Positions 36,815 to 49,041 of a stretch of 64,000 nt of DNA are shown piece by piece. The stretch lies in the NCBI GenBank assembly GCA_002221725.1, contig NJFT01000044.1:1-64000 (forward strand), in the 5' to 3' direction. The first letter of the stretch is position 1; every line of letters begins with the position of its first letter. This stretch comes from Scedosporium boydii. Lineage: Eukaryota > Ascomycota > Sordariomycetes > Microascales > Microascaceae. The position numbers and the translations under genes are program-made. The notes below the pieces were generated by a model, which worked only from the letters and a program-made list of their open reading frames with translations, was not told where the DNA came from and made no database searches.

Positions 36815-39800
36815 ATGGGGACAGCAGAATGCTTAGGGCTAAAGCAGCTATGGCCCGAACCAGGGGCACCCAACCAAACATCTCTTGAGTACGGCCCTAT
36901 CCTCCGAACCTGTTCCATTGCAGGATCCCTAACATCGAATGCAGCATAGTTGCCATCCATGGCTTGGGAGGGCACCCCCTCAAGTCATGGGAGGGAGGCA
37001 AGAATCTATGGCTGCGAGATCTGCTCCCCAACCGTGTCCCAGAAGCGCGCATACTTACTTTCGGCTACGCATCGGGACTCATGTTCTCCGACTCGATGTC
37101 AGAAATCTCCGACTTCGCGAGTGACCTGCTTGAGCGGCTAAGGAGTGTCAGAAGAAAGGACAAAATGCCGGTAATTCCCGCCATTTCCTCCCCGCCAGCA
37201 GATCCCGAGACTAACCATATACCATTTACGTAGAGACCAATGATCTTTATATGCCATAGTCTCGGAGGGATAGTGTTCAAGAAGGTGAGTAAAGGTGTCC
37301 TTCCCGTAGTATGACTGCCCCATTTGATACTAACGCTGCGATCTGCAGAGTCTCATTACCGCCCACAACCGTTTGTCTAGATACGGCGAGCTCTTGAACG
37401 ACGTGAAAGGGGTTATATTTTTGGGAACTCCTCATCGAGGAGCTGATATTGTAGCATGGGCCAGGATTCTGGGAAATATTGCGAATGTGTGCCTCCCCGG
37501 ATCTGTGAGGACTACTCTCCTAAAAGACCTGGAACCCAAATCGAGGTTGCTCGGCGACATATGCTCGCAATTTGTCGAGAGAGGCCAGAAACTCCAAATC
37601 TTTTCCTTTTATGAGAGGGTCAAGACGAAGGGTCTGAATAATCTGGTATGTATCCTGTCCGTGGCCTTCTATCTCGCCTTTGATCATCACTTCATCTAAC
37701 CTAAAGTAGGTCGTGGATAAGGACTCGGCAGTGCTTCACCTGCAAAATGAGACCCCGCTGGCTTTAGAGACGGACCACAAGGATCTCTGTAGATTTCTTA
37801 CGGCTAGCGATCCGAACTATGAAATTGTTCTGAGCTCGTTGGAGGAAATTGTCGATGATGTTCACCCCTCGTCGAATAGTACGTAAGAATTGGACGCTCG
37901 AAAGGCACTTTACTTTGTCATGGCACGCATTAGGCTAATCGATAACAATTTTTTCAAACTCATAGCTCACTTCTCAAGCATGCAGACGGATTTGATTAGT
38001 GTTTTGGAACACACAACCTCACTGCTAGACCCGATGAACAGATACCAGGTCACCCCAGAGCCTGAGCCCGATACATGTAGCTGGATAACTTCTTTGCCGG
38101 AATTCATGGCCTGGTACGAAACTGCAGGTACCGGCACCCCATGGCTCTGGATACACGGTTCTCCAGGCTCGGGGAAGTCAGTGGTAACTAAATATATCAT
38201 TGGCCGCCTCAAGGAACGTCTCCATTCCAGCGCATCACCGGCACCACAAACTCAAATTCTTGATGTTGTGGTCTATATGTTTTGCGACGCAAAACTGACT
38301 GACCAGGAAGATTCCACCCTTGTCCTACGATGCCTCTTGTCTCAAATCCTCAGGAGCCAACCTCACCTTCTAAAATATATCAATATCAAAGACAAACCAA
38401 CAGGGAAAGCACTAGTGACTTCGGAATTGAGGACTTGGCTTGCCGAAATCGTCTCTAGAGCGCGTAACACGCTGTTTTGGATTATTGTTGACGCCTTGGA
38501 CGAACTGCCAGATGAATCCGCAAGGGAATTAGTACGGTCCCTTGATATTCTTACGCTCAATGACACGTCGAGTCGTGTCCGAATTCTCGTCTCTGCCCGC
38601 TATAACACACCGCCCCTTGACACACCCATCGAAGCTATTTGTCTCGATACAACGGCTGTTCACCAAGCGGTGCAGGTCTTCATAGATAGAAAAGTCTCCC
38701 GATTTGGAGAGTGTAACTCCATCTCTTCTGCCACATTAGCGGGCATACGGTCAGCCATTACGGCACGTTCTACCATCAACTTTCTTCTCGCGTCCCTTAC
38801 CTGGTCTGCCTTTATAGAAGGGGTGTCCCTGTGGACTCGAGGCGTCGTCAACCAAAAGCTCAAGGAGTTGGACAAGTTGAAATTAAACTTGTCCGTATTA
38901 TACTCGAGTCTCATCTCCAAGATACCCGAAGATTTTCGCCCTGTCCTTAAAGAAATCTTCGTCCTTCTTCGCGTTGCGAGACGTCCTTTATCCATCACAG
39001 AATTGCAATTTGCTGTGACAATTCGGCAGGACCACGAGTCGTTCGAGGATGTCAAGGCTGACCTACCGTACAACTTTGAGGCCATTTTAGTACGATACTG
39101 CACGCCGTTCATTGCATTGGATAAGCCGGGTTCGATACAGTTCCGACACCATTCATTCAGGGAATACCTGGAGAACTCGGCATCGCCAGTTGAGGATGCC
39201 GTCGTCACGGAGTTTCGATCACCGCTTTTGAACTGCGAGCACGCCATGATGAGGCTCTGTTATAAAGTACTGGGTTTTACAGACTGGGTGGGACATGAAG
39301 GATGCATACTGACTTATTCCGATGGCCCGGAGGCGGCGGAGGCAGCAGAGCGCTCGCCAACCTTCCCCTTCTTGCTCTACGCAGTCCAACACTTTCACAG
39401 CCACATGGAGAAAGTCCAACATGCCCGCGAGACCACTGAACGGGCAGCCACTCTGTTCAATGCCCACAACATGAAACTCTTTCACCGGCTATACACTCGA
39501 CTGAAGTCAGAGCTTTCACTGCTCGGATCAAATATTCAGCCTGAGCTGATGACAGACTGTCCTCCGATTCACATTCTCCTTCAGCTCGGAGACTTTTCCG
39601 AAATTATCGAGAGGCTAATTCAGCGAAGGCAAGACCCAAATGAGCTCGATGCACATGGGTACTCGCCAATAATCTGGGCTGTTCTTAAGGCTCGAACCAA
39701 GACTCTTGACTTGCTCTTATCCACTCCTGCCGTCAGTCCCAACTTAGGGCGCCACGACGGCGACCCCCCGCTGCATATTGCAGCCAGTGATATTTCATTG

Positions 39801-42485
39801 CTGAAGTTGATGCTGTCATGTAGGAGACTCGATGTGAACTCAAAGGGCAAGAACGGCCGCACCGTGCTACATGAGGTGATTGGCAAAGGACCGCAGTCAG
39901 TGGGCCTCATCGATTGCCTTTTTGAGCGTGGTGACTTGGACCTAAATGCGCGTGATGATGATGGTATGTGTGCATTAATTATGGCCTTGAGTAGGGAAGA
40001 TGGGGCCGCTGCGGCGATGAGACTGCTGGCTTATCCTAACGGTAAGCTCGATTTGTCTGTCACCGACAAGAATAAGACAAATGCTGTCGCTCTAGCAAGT
40101 CTGCGAGGATGGGCGGAAGTTAGAAACGTCTTACTTTCCAGAGACCGCTCACAGATATTTAAAGTTGGCCAGGATGGCATGAACGTGCTCACGCGCGCTG
40201 CCTACTTTGGGCAGCTAAAAGAGCTGAAGGCTCTCCTGCGGGAAATGACAGTGGACGATGTTCAAAGGCTCCATACTTGCGAGAGGTTTAATCTCGTCAA
40301 TCTATGTGCGCAGCAGGGCTGGCCAGAACTGCTCACGGACTTGCGGATTGACTTCGGCCTAGAAAGTGCGGAGCAGGATACAACGGGCCGGACCACTCTT
40401 CATTGGGCAGCCTACTCCAGTTGGAATTATGCCGAAGCAGCCTTCTCGGTAACACAGTTGTCCCTCGTCAACGTTCAAGATTTCGATGGATGTACCCCGT
40501 TACACCTGGCTGCAGAACATCGAAACATGGCCGCCGTCAAATTCCTGCTCTCGAAAGGGGCTAGCATATTAATTACGGACAAATACGGCAAGACTCCTGC
40601 TCATACTGCTGCAGAACATGGCAGCAAAGCCGTCTTAGAGTTGATGCTGGAAAGCCCAATTCGAGAGTTCGGACGAGATAAGTCGGGCGCTTCTTTGCTC
40701 CACTATATCTGTACCTGGGAATGGCCGTCACTCTTAGTCGACTTCATCAAAAGGAAACGTCCTAAGCTCGATGTTAGAGATAAGCAGAGACGGACGCCTC
40801 TGCACTTTGCCGCCATATTCGGTAACGATGGAATGGCAAGAATTCTTATAGACCACGGCGCCATTATTGATTTGCCAGACTGTGTTGGTTTCACGGCGGC
40901 GTTCCATGCAATTCGACAGGGGAATGACTCTACGCTGAAGCTTCTGCACTGCTGTGGAGCAAATCTCAGTCGGCGGGATAGCTTTCGGAGAACTACCGCA
41001 GACATAATTTCTGTTTCTCGCGAGGAGATTATCGAGACTCTTCAAGCGGTAGGGGCGCCATACCCCACGTCGGTTGAAAACGATCACCGAGAAGCGAGTG
41101 GCGATTGTCCTCGCCTTCCTTCCCCAAGAACAAATGTGGACGCTCAAATCATCCATTATGACTACCGATTCTACAAATATGTACCTAAGGTCCAGGCTAC
41201 TTTATGCCGTTGGAGAAGACAGTGTAACGCAGCGGAACATGGATATACTAGTCTTCACCAAGCTGTGCTCTTAAATCATGTTTTATGCGTTGAGAATTCA
41301 CTCCGAGCCGCGTCTTCTGGGTTGGACGCGAGAAACGAATGCAATGGGTGGACAGCATTCCATATTGCGGCCTACTATAATCTCACAGAAGTCATGGAGA
41401 TATTACTCCTCTTCGACAAGAAACGACGGTTCGAAGCCGACAGCGATGACGGAACCCCTGCTATCATTGCTGCAAAGCAAGGAAGCACAGATGTTTTGGG
41501 GCGACTCATTCGACACGGTTCTGACCTAACCAGAGTTGATCACGTCAGTGGCCTCACGGGCGTTCATTTTATAGCGTTACGTGCCAACCTCGAAGCGTTT
41601 CACGATTTAGTTTCGAATGGGATGGACCCTAAAACGCTAGCCGCCAAAGAAAACGGGCTTCTCCCGCTGCATATGGCTGCAGGTATCCGTGCGACGAGAT
41701 TGGCGGCATATATCTTGAGACTCTATGGCCCAGAAGAAACCATCACGCCTCACCAGAGCGTGGTGCTCTTCCTACTTTGTTCCAGACATTGGTCGATCCA
41801 CCCAACTACTTTTCGCGTTACTGTGAGCATTTATCTGGATATCTCACTGCTCGCACAAGAGATCAAAACAATGTTATGCCGTACCGATAGTCGTTACGAA
41901 TTACTGGAATACATAAGAAAGAATCGACCTAAGCTTTTGAATTTTAAAAGGGAGGATATCTTATCCTTCCTGTCTCAGAATGGAGATCTCAGACTGTTCC
42001 AGGCTTACGCATCGATAATAATCGGAACGTCGCCGAGTATTGTTCCCATTATCGCGTCCCGGTTGGATATGTTTTCTACGGAATACATGCTCCAAAACGG
42101 GGCTGACTTATTAGAAATATCTAGCGATGGTTCTAATATGCTCCATCATTTGCTTCGGGGCGATCTAGCCTTGGGAGGGCTGAAGTCAGCCTCGCGTTGC
42201 ATCTCAAATCTCGAAAATCTGATCGTCCTGGGCGTGGATGTTAATGCGCGGGATCGTGGGGGCGAGACACCGTTACTTTCGGGGGTTGCAAATCCGACAC
42301 TGTATGAACCCTTACTGAACGGTGTGGTCGTCGATATTTTGGTTCAGGCGGGTGCTAACCTTGCTGTCGATGGCGAGGAGGCGTGCCGCCGTGTGAAACA
42401 GCATCTGCCGCGGAGCTGGCCTACATACCTAGCGCTTAAAAGGGCTATGAAGGGGCTGGGACTAACTGTCCAACTGTGGGAGTAG
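36815..42485 (+). CDS. NLR-like protein: alpha/beta hydrolase - NACHT - ankyrin repeats
   Basis: Six exons (36815-36888, 36924-37170, 37234-37284, 37349-37645, 37710-37878, 37966-42485) give about 1785 residues. The N-terminal module (about 1-270) is a serine-hydrolase fold: IVAIHGLGGH, the nucleophile elbow ICHSLGGIV with Ser near 116, GVIFLGTPHRG, and a late Asp/His pair (VVDKDSAVL, ETDHKDLCRF). The NACHT NTPase follows with P-loop GSPGSGKS (about 344-351), Walker B WIIVDALDEL (about 450) and sensor RILVSAR. At least ten ankyrin-type units occupy roughly 850-1720 (for example DGCTPLHLAAEHRN, YGKTPAHTAAEHGS). Such proteins are fungal STAND/NLR receptors linked to non-self recognition and regulated cell death. 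The first intron would be only 35 nt, so the first exon is the least certain part. The 4.5-kb last exon is fully open. Confidence 0.9.
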
Positions 42486-42889
42486 GGTCGTTCGTAACTC
42501 CAATATGGTGGAAATGCCGAAAATGCCCACGTTGGGCATTTCAACAGTTGAGCATTGTCGCTCTTGGAAGGCTCTTAGCAGTGATCAAGTGAGTGTATCC
42601 CTATTTTGTAGTCCCCCCGAGGCACTTTAGGAATTGAAGTTCGGCAAATTTGATTGGGAAATGAGGAAAAATATGGAATAGGAACCGTATCCATCGAACC
42701 CAGCAGCCCCGAACCTCGGACAAATGACTGTATGCAAAAGCTTGTGTGGCTCCTTCCAAGAGAGTCAAAGAAGAGGTTAAGTGCCCCTACATCAAGAGGC
42801 TTCTATAACAACGATGGCTAATACTCCCCTTATGCTATTGTCGAGTTATATAGCATATCCTGGACACGTATCATGGCCCTCCCAGGTTC
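42486..42889. other. Convergent intergenic stretch
   Basis: About 400 bp between the stop of the NACHT gene and the stop of the ABC-transporter pseudogene. I see nothing in it. Confidence 0.5.
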
Positions 42890-44805
42890 CTACTCCCCTC
42901 CATGGGTGTCGCACAATGCTCTGAAGCATGATTCCCGGCTTAATAGACCAGCGGGGCTGTCAAATTCCAGAAGCTCGCCTGCTTCAAGAACAGCAACGCG
43001 GTCACAGCCCAATATTGACGTTAAGCGATGGGCAAGTGTGATGACGGTGTAGTCTTTGAACTCCTCCTTAATAACCTTTTTGATAACGGCCTCAGCCTCC
43101 ACATCGACGCTGCTCGCAAATTAGCACCAGAGGACTACACTACATCGGCCAAGAAACCGGGCGAAACTTACTTGCTCATGGCCTCATCAAATACCACGAT
43201 TTTGCTGCTTTTCAAGATCGCCCTGGCAAGACAGAAAAGCTGCTTCTCGCCCTACGAAAGCAGTCCATCATCCGTCTCTACACCGAGTCCAACTTTTTGC
43301 TAAATCGAATCCGCAAGATGAACCGAGGTGAGGGCCTGCATTATATCCTTATCCGACTTGGAACCATAAGGGTCGGCGTTGAGTCTGACGGTGCCGGGGA
43401 TAAAATAAGGCTCCTGCGGGATCCCGTTGAGCCCATTCCTTACGCCATTTGGGTCGAGAGAAGTGATATCCAGACCATCGATTTTGATGGAACTACCCCG
43501 CATGTCTATCATCCTCAAGAGTGCCAGAGTTAAAGACGTCTTGCCGCTGCCGGTACGACCGCAGACTCCAATCTTCTCGCCGGGCTTGATACTCATCGTT
43601 ATATTCTTCAGAGCTGTAATCGTGCCATCCTTATATGTGGCGACCAAGTTTTGAATATCGATTGCTCCTTTGCTAGGCCAATCCGATGGCGCTTGGGTCA
43701 AGTTGGCCTTCGTCTCGGATGGGGTATCCCGCTCGAAATCGCGAATTCTTTGGGTAGCGGCAATCGATGTCTCCATTTCGGTCCATACTTGCACGACGGT
43801 GGCCATGGAACCACTGATGCCAATCATGCTGGACAGTCGAGAACGACATTGAGCCATTTTTGGACAACAAGAAGTAGATAGAATGGCCTCTGAGATCGGT
43901 CCAGGCGGTCATGAAGAAGTACTTTCAGCTGCGTCTGCCATCCGAAAGCTCGGATGGAGGCGAGGCTGTCGAGTGGCTCGACACACTGTGAATAAAGAGG
44001 CGACTTGGGTTCAAGGTCTAGGTATCTAAGCTATCTTGAGGTACGTAGATATACGTTCTGATGCACCCAAAGAACAAAAAAAAAGCCAGGGAAGGAGAGA
44101 GCAAGCCAGTATGAGCTGTTCATGATGAGAAGCATCTGCCCAATAACGATGAGTCCGCTGCACGCGATATCCAACGCCGCCATAGGCAGCTCGTTGTCCA
44201 CCAACTGCAAGTCCTGGCTAAATCTATTCAGCGTGACTCCCGCTTCCGTCTTCTCGAAAAATGATAGCGGGGCCTGTGGCGCCGTGGAAAGTAGGGTCTG
44301 GTGGAGGCTAAGCCGGGATGTGTTGACAATCGTGATGATAGCATGCCATGCGAATATGACAAGCACAGTGATGCACAAGACCCCTAGCATCGCATAGATG
44401 CCCATGTAGTATGCTGTCTTTTCTCCGGGGCTCCTGGCGTTTGCATCGGTCCACCACTTCGCCCATACATACGGGAAAACATAAAGAAAGGCGCAAGCAC
44501 GAGGTACATGAAGGCCATCATGCGCCCAATCGCCTTGATGTAGTACCTGTAGACGCCGTGCGGCTTTTCAGGTCGTCCAGTCAATTCGGTCTCTTCTTCG
44601 GAAATGACCGTCTTCTTTTCGGCGGCTTGGGACAGGGGGTATGGCGGATTGACATGCTCGGAGAGATCCTGGGTCGCCTTGATGCCTAATTTTTGAACAT
44701 ATCTATCCATCATACTCAGCTCGGAGAACGACCCCTGCTGAACAATGTGGCCGCCTGATCCAATGCATATAGTATGGTCCGTATATGGGAGAAGATGGAC
44801 TGCAT
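42890..44805 (-). pseudogene. Broken ABCC-type (MRP) transporter, 3' half only
   Basis: Reading the minus strand, the remnant starts in the tail of the first nucleotide-binding domain (HLLPYTDHTICIGSGGHIVQQG). It continues through a linker, the second membrane domain (FPYVWAKWW, ALDIACSGLIVIGQMLLI, SLASIRAFGW) and the second nucleotide-binding domain with Walker A GRTGSGKTS, signature LS-GEKQLFCLARAIL and Walker B IVVFDEAMS. The 5' half (first membrane domain, most of NBD1) is missing. Three TAG codons interrupt the frame: before LRYLDLE, before QKVGLG, and in the signature between LS and GEKQ. A frameshift lies near 44490 between MYLVLAP and FLYVFPYVW. One intron (GTAAGT..CAG, about 43170-43110) is still intact. 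ABCC pumps export conjugated organic anions; this copy cannot be functional. Confidence 0.85.
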
Positions 44806-45109
44806 CTTTGTTAGTTTTGAGCTGTCACGCATGGGATCCAAGGGCTAAAGAGCTTGGCTTGTCATATTGTGTATTTGCCTTTATCGAGGTGCTATTTGTC
44901 GTTTGACGTATTCTTATACTTCTATATACTTAAGAGGGCTAGTGACCTTGCTGTGAGCTATTTATTACCGAGTAAGATAACTGGGGCGAAGTGTTTGATC
45001 TTACTGGAGTTATATCTATGAGTGCGTCCGTGAGGATAAAATGGGCACCAATAGAACTCAGCTACAAATAGCAAAAGTAACATCCTGCTTACAAGTATTT
45101 TATGAATAG
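44806..45109. other. AT-rich stretch between pseudogene break and LINE-like fragment
   Basis: About 300 bp of AT-rich sequence without ORFs of note. It marks the place where homology to the ABC transporter ends. Confidence 0.4.
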
Positions 45110-45268
45110 AGCCCGGACACTGAACATGACCGCTACTGTAACAATATCCCGTGCGCAAGCGGAGAAGCAAGAACGGTAGAGCACCTATTGCAGGATCGGG
45201 AGTTAAGAGGAAGACGTCAACACGAACGAAATCGGCGGCCGGTGGACTTATCTGTCTATAGTGTATAG
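45110..45268 (+). mobile_element. Fragment resembling the C-terminal end of a non-LTR retrotransposon ORF2
   Basis: One open frame reads YCNNIPCASGEARTVEHLLQD followed by RELRGRRQ and ends at TAG. Cys-x5-Cys, then a short link to (T)VEHLLxxC-like sequence, is typical of the Cys-containing end of fungal LINE (Tad1/I-type) reverse-transcriptase proteins. Only about 53 codons remain. It lies about 300 bp from the broken 5' end of the ABC pseudogene. Confidence 0.4.
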
Positions 45269-45466
45269 GAATTTGGAGTTATGAGCCGGGGGGAATGGTG
45301 GGATGAAAACTGGTCAAGACACCCAGGAAACACTTGGAAAGTAGTAGATTTATAATCGTCAATGTCCTCGGGTGAGCAGTTAATCTGAATTGATAATCGA
45401 TAATCCTATGCGTATATTCTGAGACCCCCCCAACCCCCAAGTATTGGCTTTATCTTGCATGTGGCT

Positions 45467-46179
45467 CTATTTCTTGGTTTCCTTTTCCCGCTCCTCGATA
45501 TCCTTGTCGATAATGAAAACACGATCAATCTTGGCAAAATCGGCCTCGAGGCCCTTGGCACTCATATCCAATCCGTCAAAGACCTTGTCCGTAACAATCA
45601 GATTGGCGATGAATTGCGACTTCTCATCGCCCACGGTCTCAGATCGAACATGGTGGCAGCCGGGAGCCTCGAACCAGCTCTCTCCAGGACCATAAATCTT
45701 TGCACCACTATCCTGAGTGTGAGTTTCTCCTGTAACAGGATCGACGTGGGTGTGGACCATTTGGTTTAGGACATGGCCGCGGATGACGGTGGCATTAATG
45801 GCAGCACCAGCGTGAGTGTGAGGTGGCGTGGCTACGCGTTTTCCAGCCGTATCAGGACCAAGACATCGCAAGGGGGTTCAATTCGACCGCACGGATGGGG
45901 GACCCGAAGTGAGCAAACAAACACCCTCACTTACCAGCATTGGGTGGTGCAGTAACAATCAGACCTAGCCACGACATGCCCGGAAGATTGGAGGGATGCT
46001 GGTGATAAGAGAGAGCAACATCTACAACCGGCCGCCTTAATGGTGTGAAATTAGCTCAAAGATGGAACAGGTAATCTTTTCTGGAGTACTTACCCGTCAA
46101 CTGTCCATTGACCGTCCTTCTTGACTACATTTTGATCTTGCCACCTGAGGTTCAAGTCCACATTCGCGTGTTTCGCCAT
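45467..46179 (-). CDS. Cupin-domain protein
   Basis: Three exons (46179-46094, 46035-45935, 45831-45467) give 183 residues. The cupin core holds TPPHTHAGAAINATVIRGHV and VHTHVD, then GPGESWFEAPGCHHVRSE, giving several His and one Glu in the usual metal-binding arrangement of two cupin motifs. No signal peptide is seen. The C-terminus is charged (KDIEEREKETKK). Small single-domain cupins range from dioxygenases and isomerases to non-enzymatic binders, so the substrate is not predictable. The upstream sequences QNVVKKDGQWTVDG and ALSYHQHPSNLPGMSW are joined in phase by two canonical introns. Confidence 0.82.
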
Positions 46180-47282
46180 GGCCGCGGCTTCTTCTCGCGT
46201 ACTAAGTAGGTTAGGTGTGCTATGAATAGTAAGGCGGGTATCACAGTCCGAGAACCCAGACGAGTAGCAATTGAAAATAGAGTCAGAGACAAGGGGAATG
46301 GCCAATTCTCATTTTGCACTTCTCCTCGGGGGTATTTATGCTTCTTTTGAGTACCTCGACTTCTGGATTCCATCTCGGCTCATGCGGAAGCCTCGACTGT
46401 AATCATTTCAGGCATCCCTTTAGCAACGTATAATTACGAACAATTTTATTCATGATGAGCAAATCACAAACCTTCGTTTACCTCCGTTAGGTGCTTATCG
46501 GGTGACCATGCAGGGACTTCCGATTTGCTATTCCTCATGGTCTCTCTGGAAGTTGTGCCTAGGAACAGGGTCGTGGGAGCAATCTATTCCCGCAAACCAC
46601 AACCTTTTTCCGGATTAGGAAAGTCACCTTCCACAGTGAGCTTCTTCCCCAATTAGTTTCTCGCGCCAATTCATCAGCATACTTTTTACTCGAGGGGTGA
46701 ATGGTATTTTTTGTTCAACAAGGGTCATTCTCCATAACACGGTTCTCCTCGGACTCAATGCATCTGGGCGAAGTCTGATCTGACAGATGACGATTCGGAT
46801 GTCCCTGGGCTGTTCCGCTTGAAGAAAAACGACCCGAGCATTTCCGAAGGGCTTTGCATCAAGAGCAAGGACGAGGCGGTACCGGCAAACTTTGACTCTA
46901 TACACATTTTCATACGTTATCGGCCGTTATATCATGGTATGCTTTCCTTCTAAAGTATCGCGAGGGGCCACTAACAAGGTCCGCGGGTGAACCCTCCCGG
47001 AATCGGGAAGAGAGTTGTGAGGTGTGAGCCAAAAAGCTGTTAAAAATGAAAAGATATTACAGTAGAGCAGGGAGCATGTCCAGATGCGGTTTATCCTGCT
47101 CGATGAAATACCGCCTGACGCCGCCATTGGCTCCTGGGTCAAGGGAGTGTGGCACGTGGTATTCCGAAACGCCACATTGATAATTTTGAAGTCTTACGCC
47201 ATTGGCATTTTCTCCTGCCTTCGACATCAACAGTCGTGTGGATCCGATTCTTGGAGTCGAGGCGTGTCCGGGAAGCTAAAGC
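46180..47282. other. Divergent intergenic region, cupin / regulator-like gene
   Basis: About 1.1 kb. A 93-codon minus-strand ORF at 46624-46905 and several shorter ones have no recognisable content. The region must hold both promoters. Confidence 0.4.
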
Positions 47283-49041
47283 ATGGCCGATTTCGCATTT
47301 GTTGTGTCCACTGGAGTTTCTAGGCCGGCTGATAGTGCGGTCCGGAGCCATGCCGTCAAGACGGCGCTGAAGAGGCGTTCGAAAACGGTGGCCAAAGGAG
47401 GCTTGGAAGCAGTGAGTGGTGTAGAAGCCAATTCAAAGCGGACAGCACAAACCAAAAGGGGGTTAAAAGGCCAGTTCAGACTCGGGACGGTGTCTATAAA
47501 AAGTTATAGCCAGGGTGCCAGGCCAACGGACAACTTATGGCCAAAGACGGGTGAGGCAACCTTTCGAGGTACATTCTCTGACGCAGTGCCGGACAAGGGT
47601 CGAAAAGAAGCTATGCTTGCAAACGTGAAGCAATGTCACTTTAGCAGCAAGAGTACTGCAGGAATCGAATGGCTCGAAGCGAATGCACTGGACCCTTTTG
47701 GGACGATTCCGATATCCTCTAATGGCAGGGTCGATGCCCTTCTCAAGCATTGTACTCATAGTCTTCCTTTACCCCCTTACTTTGCCGTGGCTCACATCTA
47801 CCTCCTTTAGTTATCGTGTTCTTCGACTACCTGACTACAACTGTCCCCCGCCACAAGACATGGCTTGCCTTGGCCATACAAGACCCGCTCCTGATACGCG
47901 TGACCCTTTGTATGACGGCTGCTTTCGGAACCGCGCACTCATCGCCCTTTAGCCCGGAACTGCGAAGGGAAGGATGGAAACTCAAAGGTGAAGCTATCAA
48001 TCAGATTAAACTTTTCCTTCGGCATTGCCAGGTCACCGAAAACGGGCTCGTCGCGATTGCGTATCTAGGGCACATTGCCGTGAGTATTTAGCTTTTATGA
48101 GTCTTTTAACGAGTCAGCATCAAAATATTTGAACTGACCTTTCCTTTCTGGTGCTGTAGAGTTTAGAGGGATTTTCCGAAGAAGCCGATATTCACTTGCA
48201 GGGATTGAAAAGTCTGGTCGATCTCAGAGGCGGTATTAAGTCGATCAAAACCTATCAAGTCGGTAGATTTATAAACTGGTAAGTGTTTACCACTTTCGCA
48301 AATTGTCTAGCTCATACTAAAGCAAAGCTGAATCGAATACATTCTAGCGCCGACCTCGAGAGAGCTACCTCCCGGCTTCGAAGACCATTTTACCCTCTCA
48401 ACTACGACTTAGACAAAATCAGCCTTCCACAACACATCATAGCCGCTGGAGAGCATCCAAGCCTCTCTCATTTGCAAAACCTCGGGCCAGGACATGAAAC
48501 AGTAAAGACAGTAATCCAACTCCTTCGACAACGAATTACAGCTACGAAAAGTGGGATGGATCCAACTTTACGAGACGTTCGCACGCTGTCATTCTCCGCA
48601 GCCTTTCTTGCTCTTGATCATGTCGAGGATGTTCCGATTACGCCAGAAGAACAATGTCTCCATTCCTTACTCTTGGCAGCGCATCTCTTCATATGTGGGG
48701 CCTTGAGACAGGATCACGGGTGGACGAGATCTCTCCCATGCGCGATGATCCAGCGGCTGAGGGAATCGCTTGGGGACGAGGACAGCCTAATGTATTCTAC
48801 GATTTGGGTGGATCATCTTCCCGAGCTAGTCTGGGTGCTTTTTGTCGGCGCCGTTATATCCGAGGAGCATAGCGAAAGCAACGGAATATGGTTCGTATCA
48901 CAGCTGGAAGTCGTTCGGAAACTCGTGGGATGTGACACGCGGTTGAAGTTTGAGAGATATCTTTACAGCGTGGTATGGGACGATCTATATGGTGTCGATC
49001 TTTTGAATTATTGGTGGGCAGGTGTGTCCTCCCGGAGATGA
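47283..49041 (+). CDS. Fungal-specific regulator-like protein lacking a zinc cluster
   Basis: Four exons (47283-47751, 47811-48079, 48160-48278, 48348-49041) give 516 residues. The start, FAFVVSTGVSRPADSAVRSHAVKTAL, with the following basic stretch matches the fungal family with N-terminal 'FV..(x)RSHV' motif often labelled tachykinin-family or Fungal_trans_2-like. It continues with NALDPFGTIPI, FFDYLTTTVPRHKTWLALA, SLVDLRGGIKSI and helical repeats to the end. There is no C6 or C2H2 zinc finger. The role is unknown; related proteins are presumed nuclear or regulatory by resemblance to Zn2Cys6 C-terminal domains. The first intron has a GTACTC donor and a GCTCAC branch-like site. All phases agree. 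Confidence 0.8.

Noticed and set aside
46624..46905. 93-codon minus-strand ORF between the cupin and regulator-like genes
   Set aside because: No domain or supporting splice structure; it lies in a divergent promoter region.
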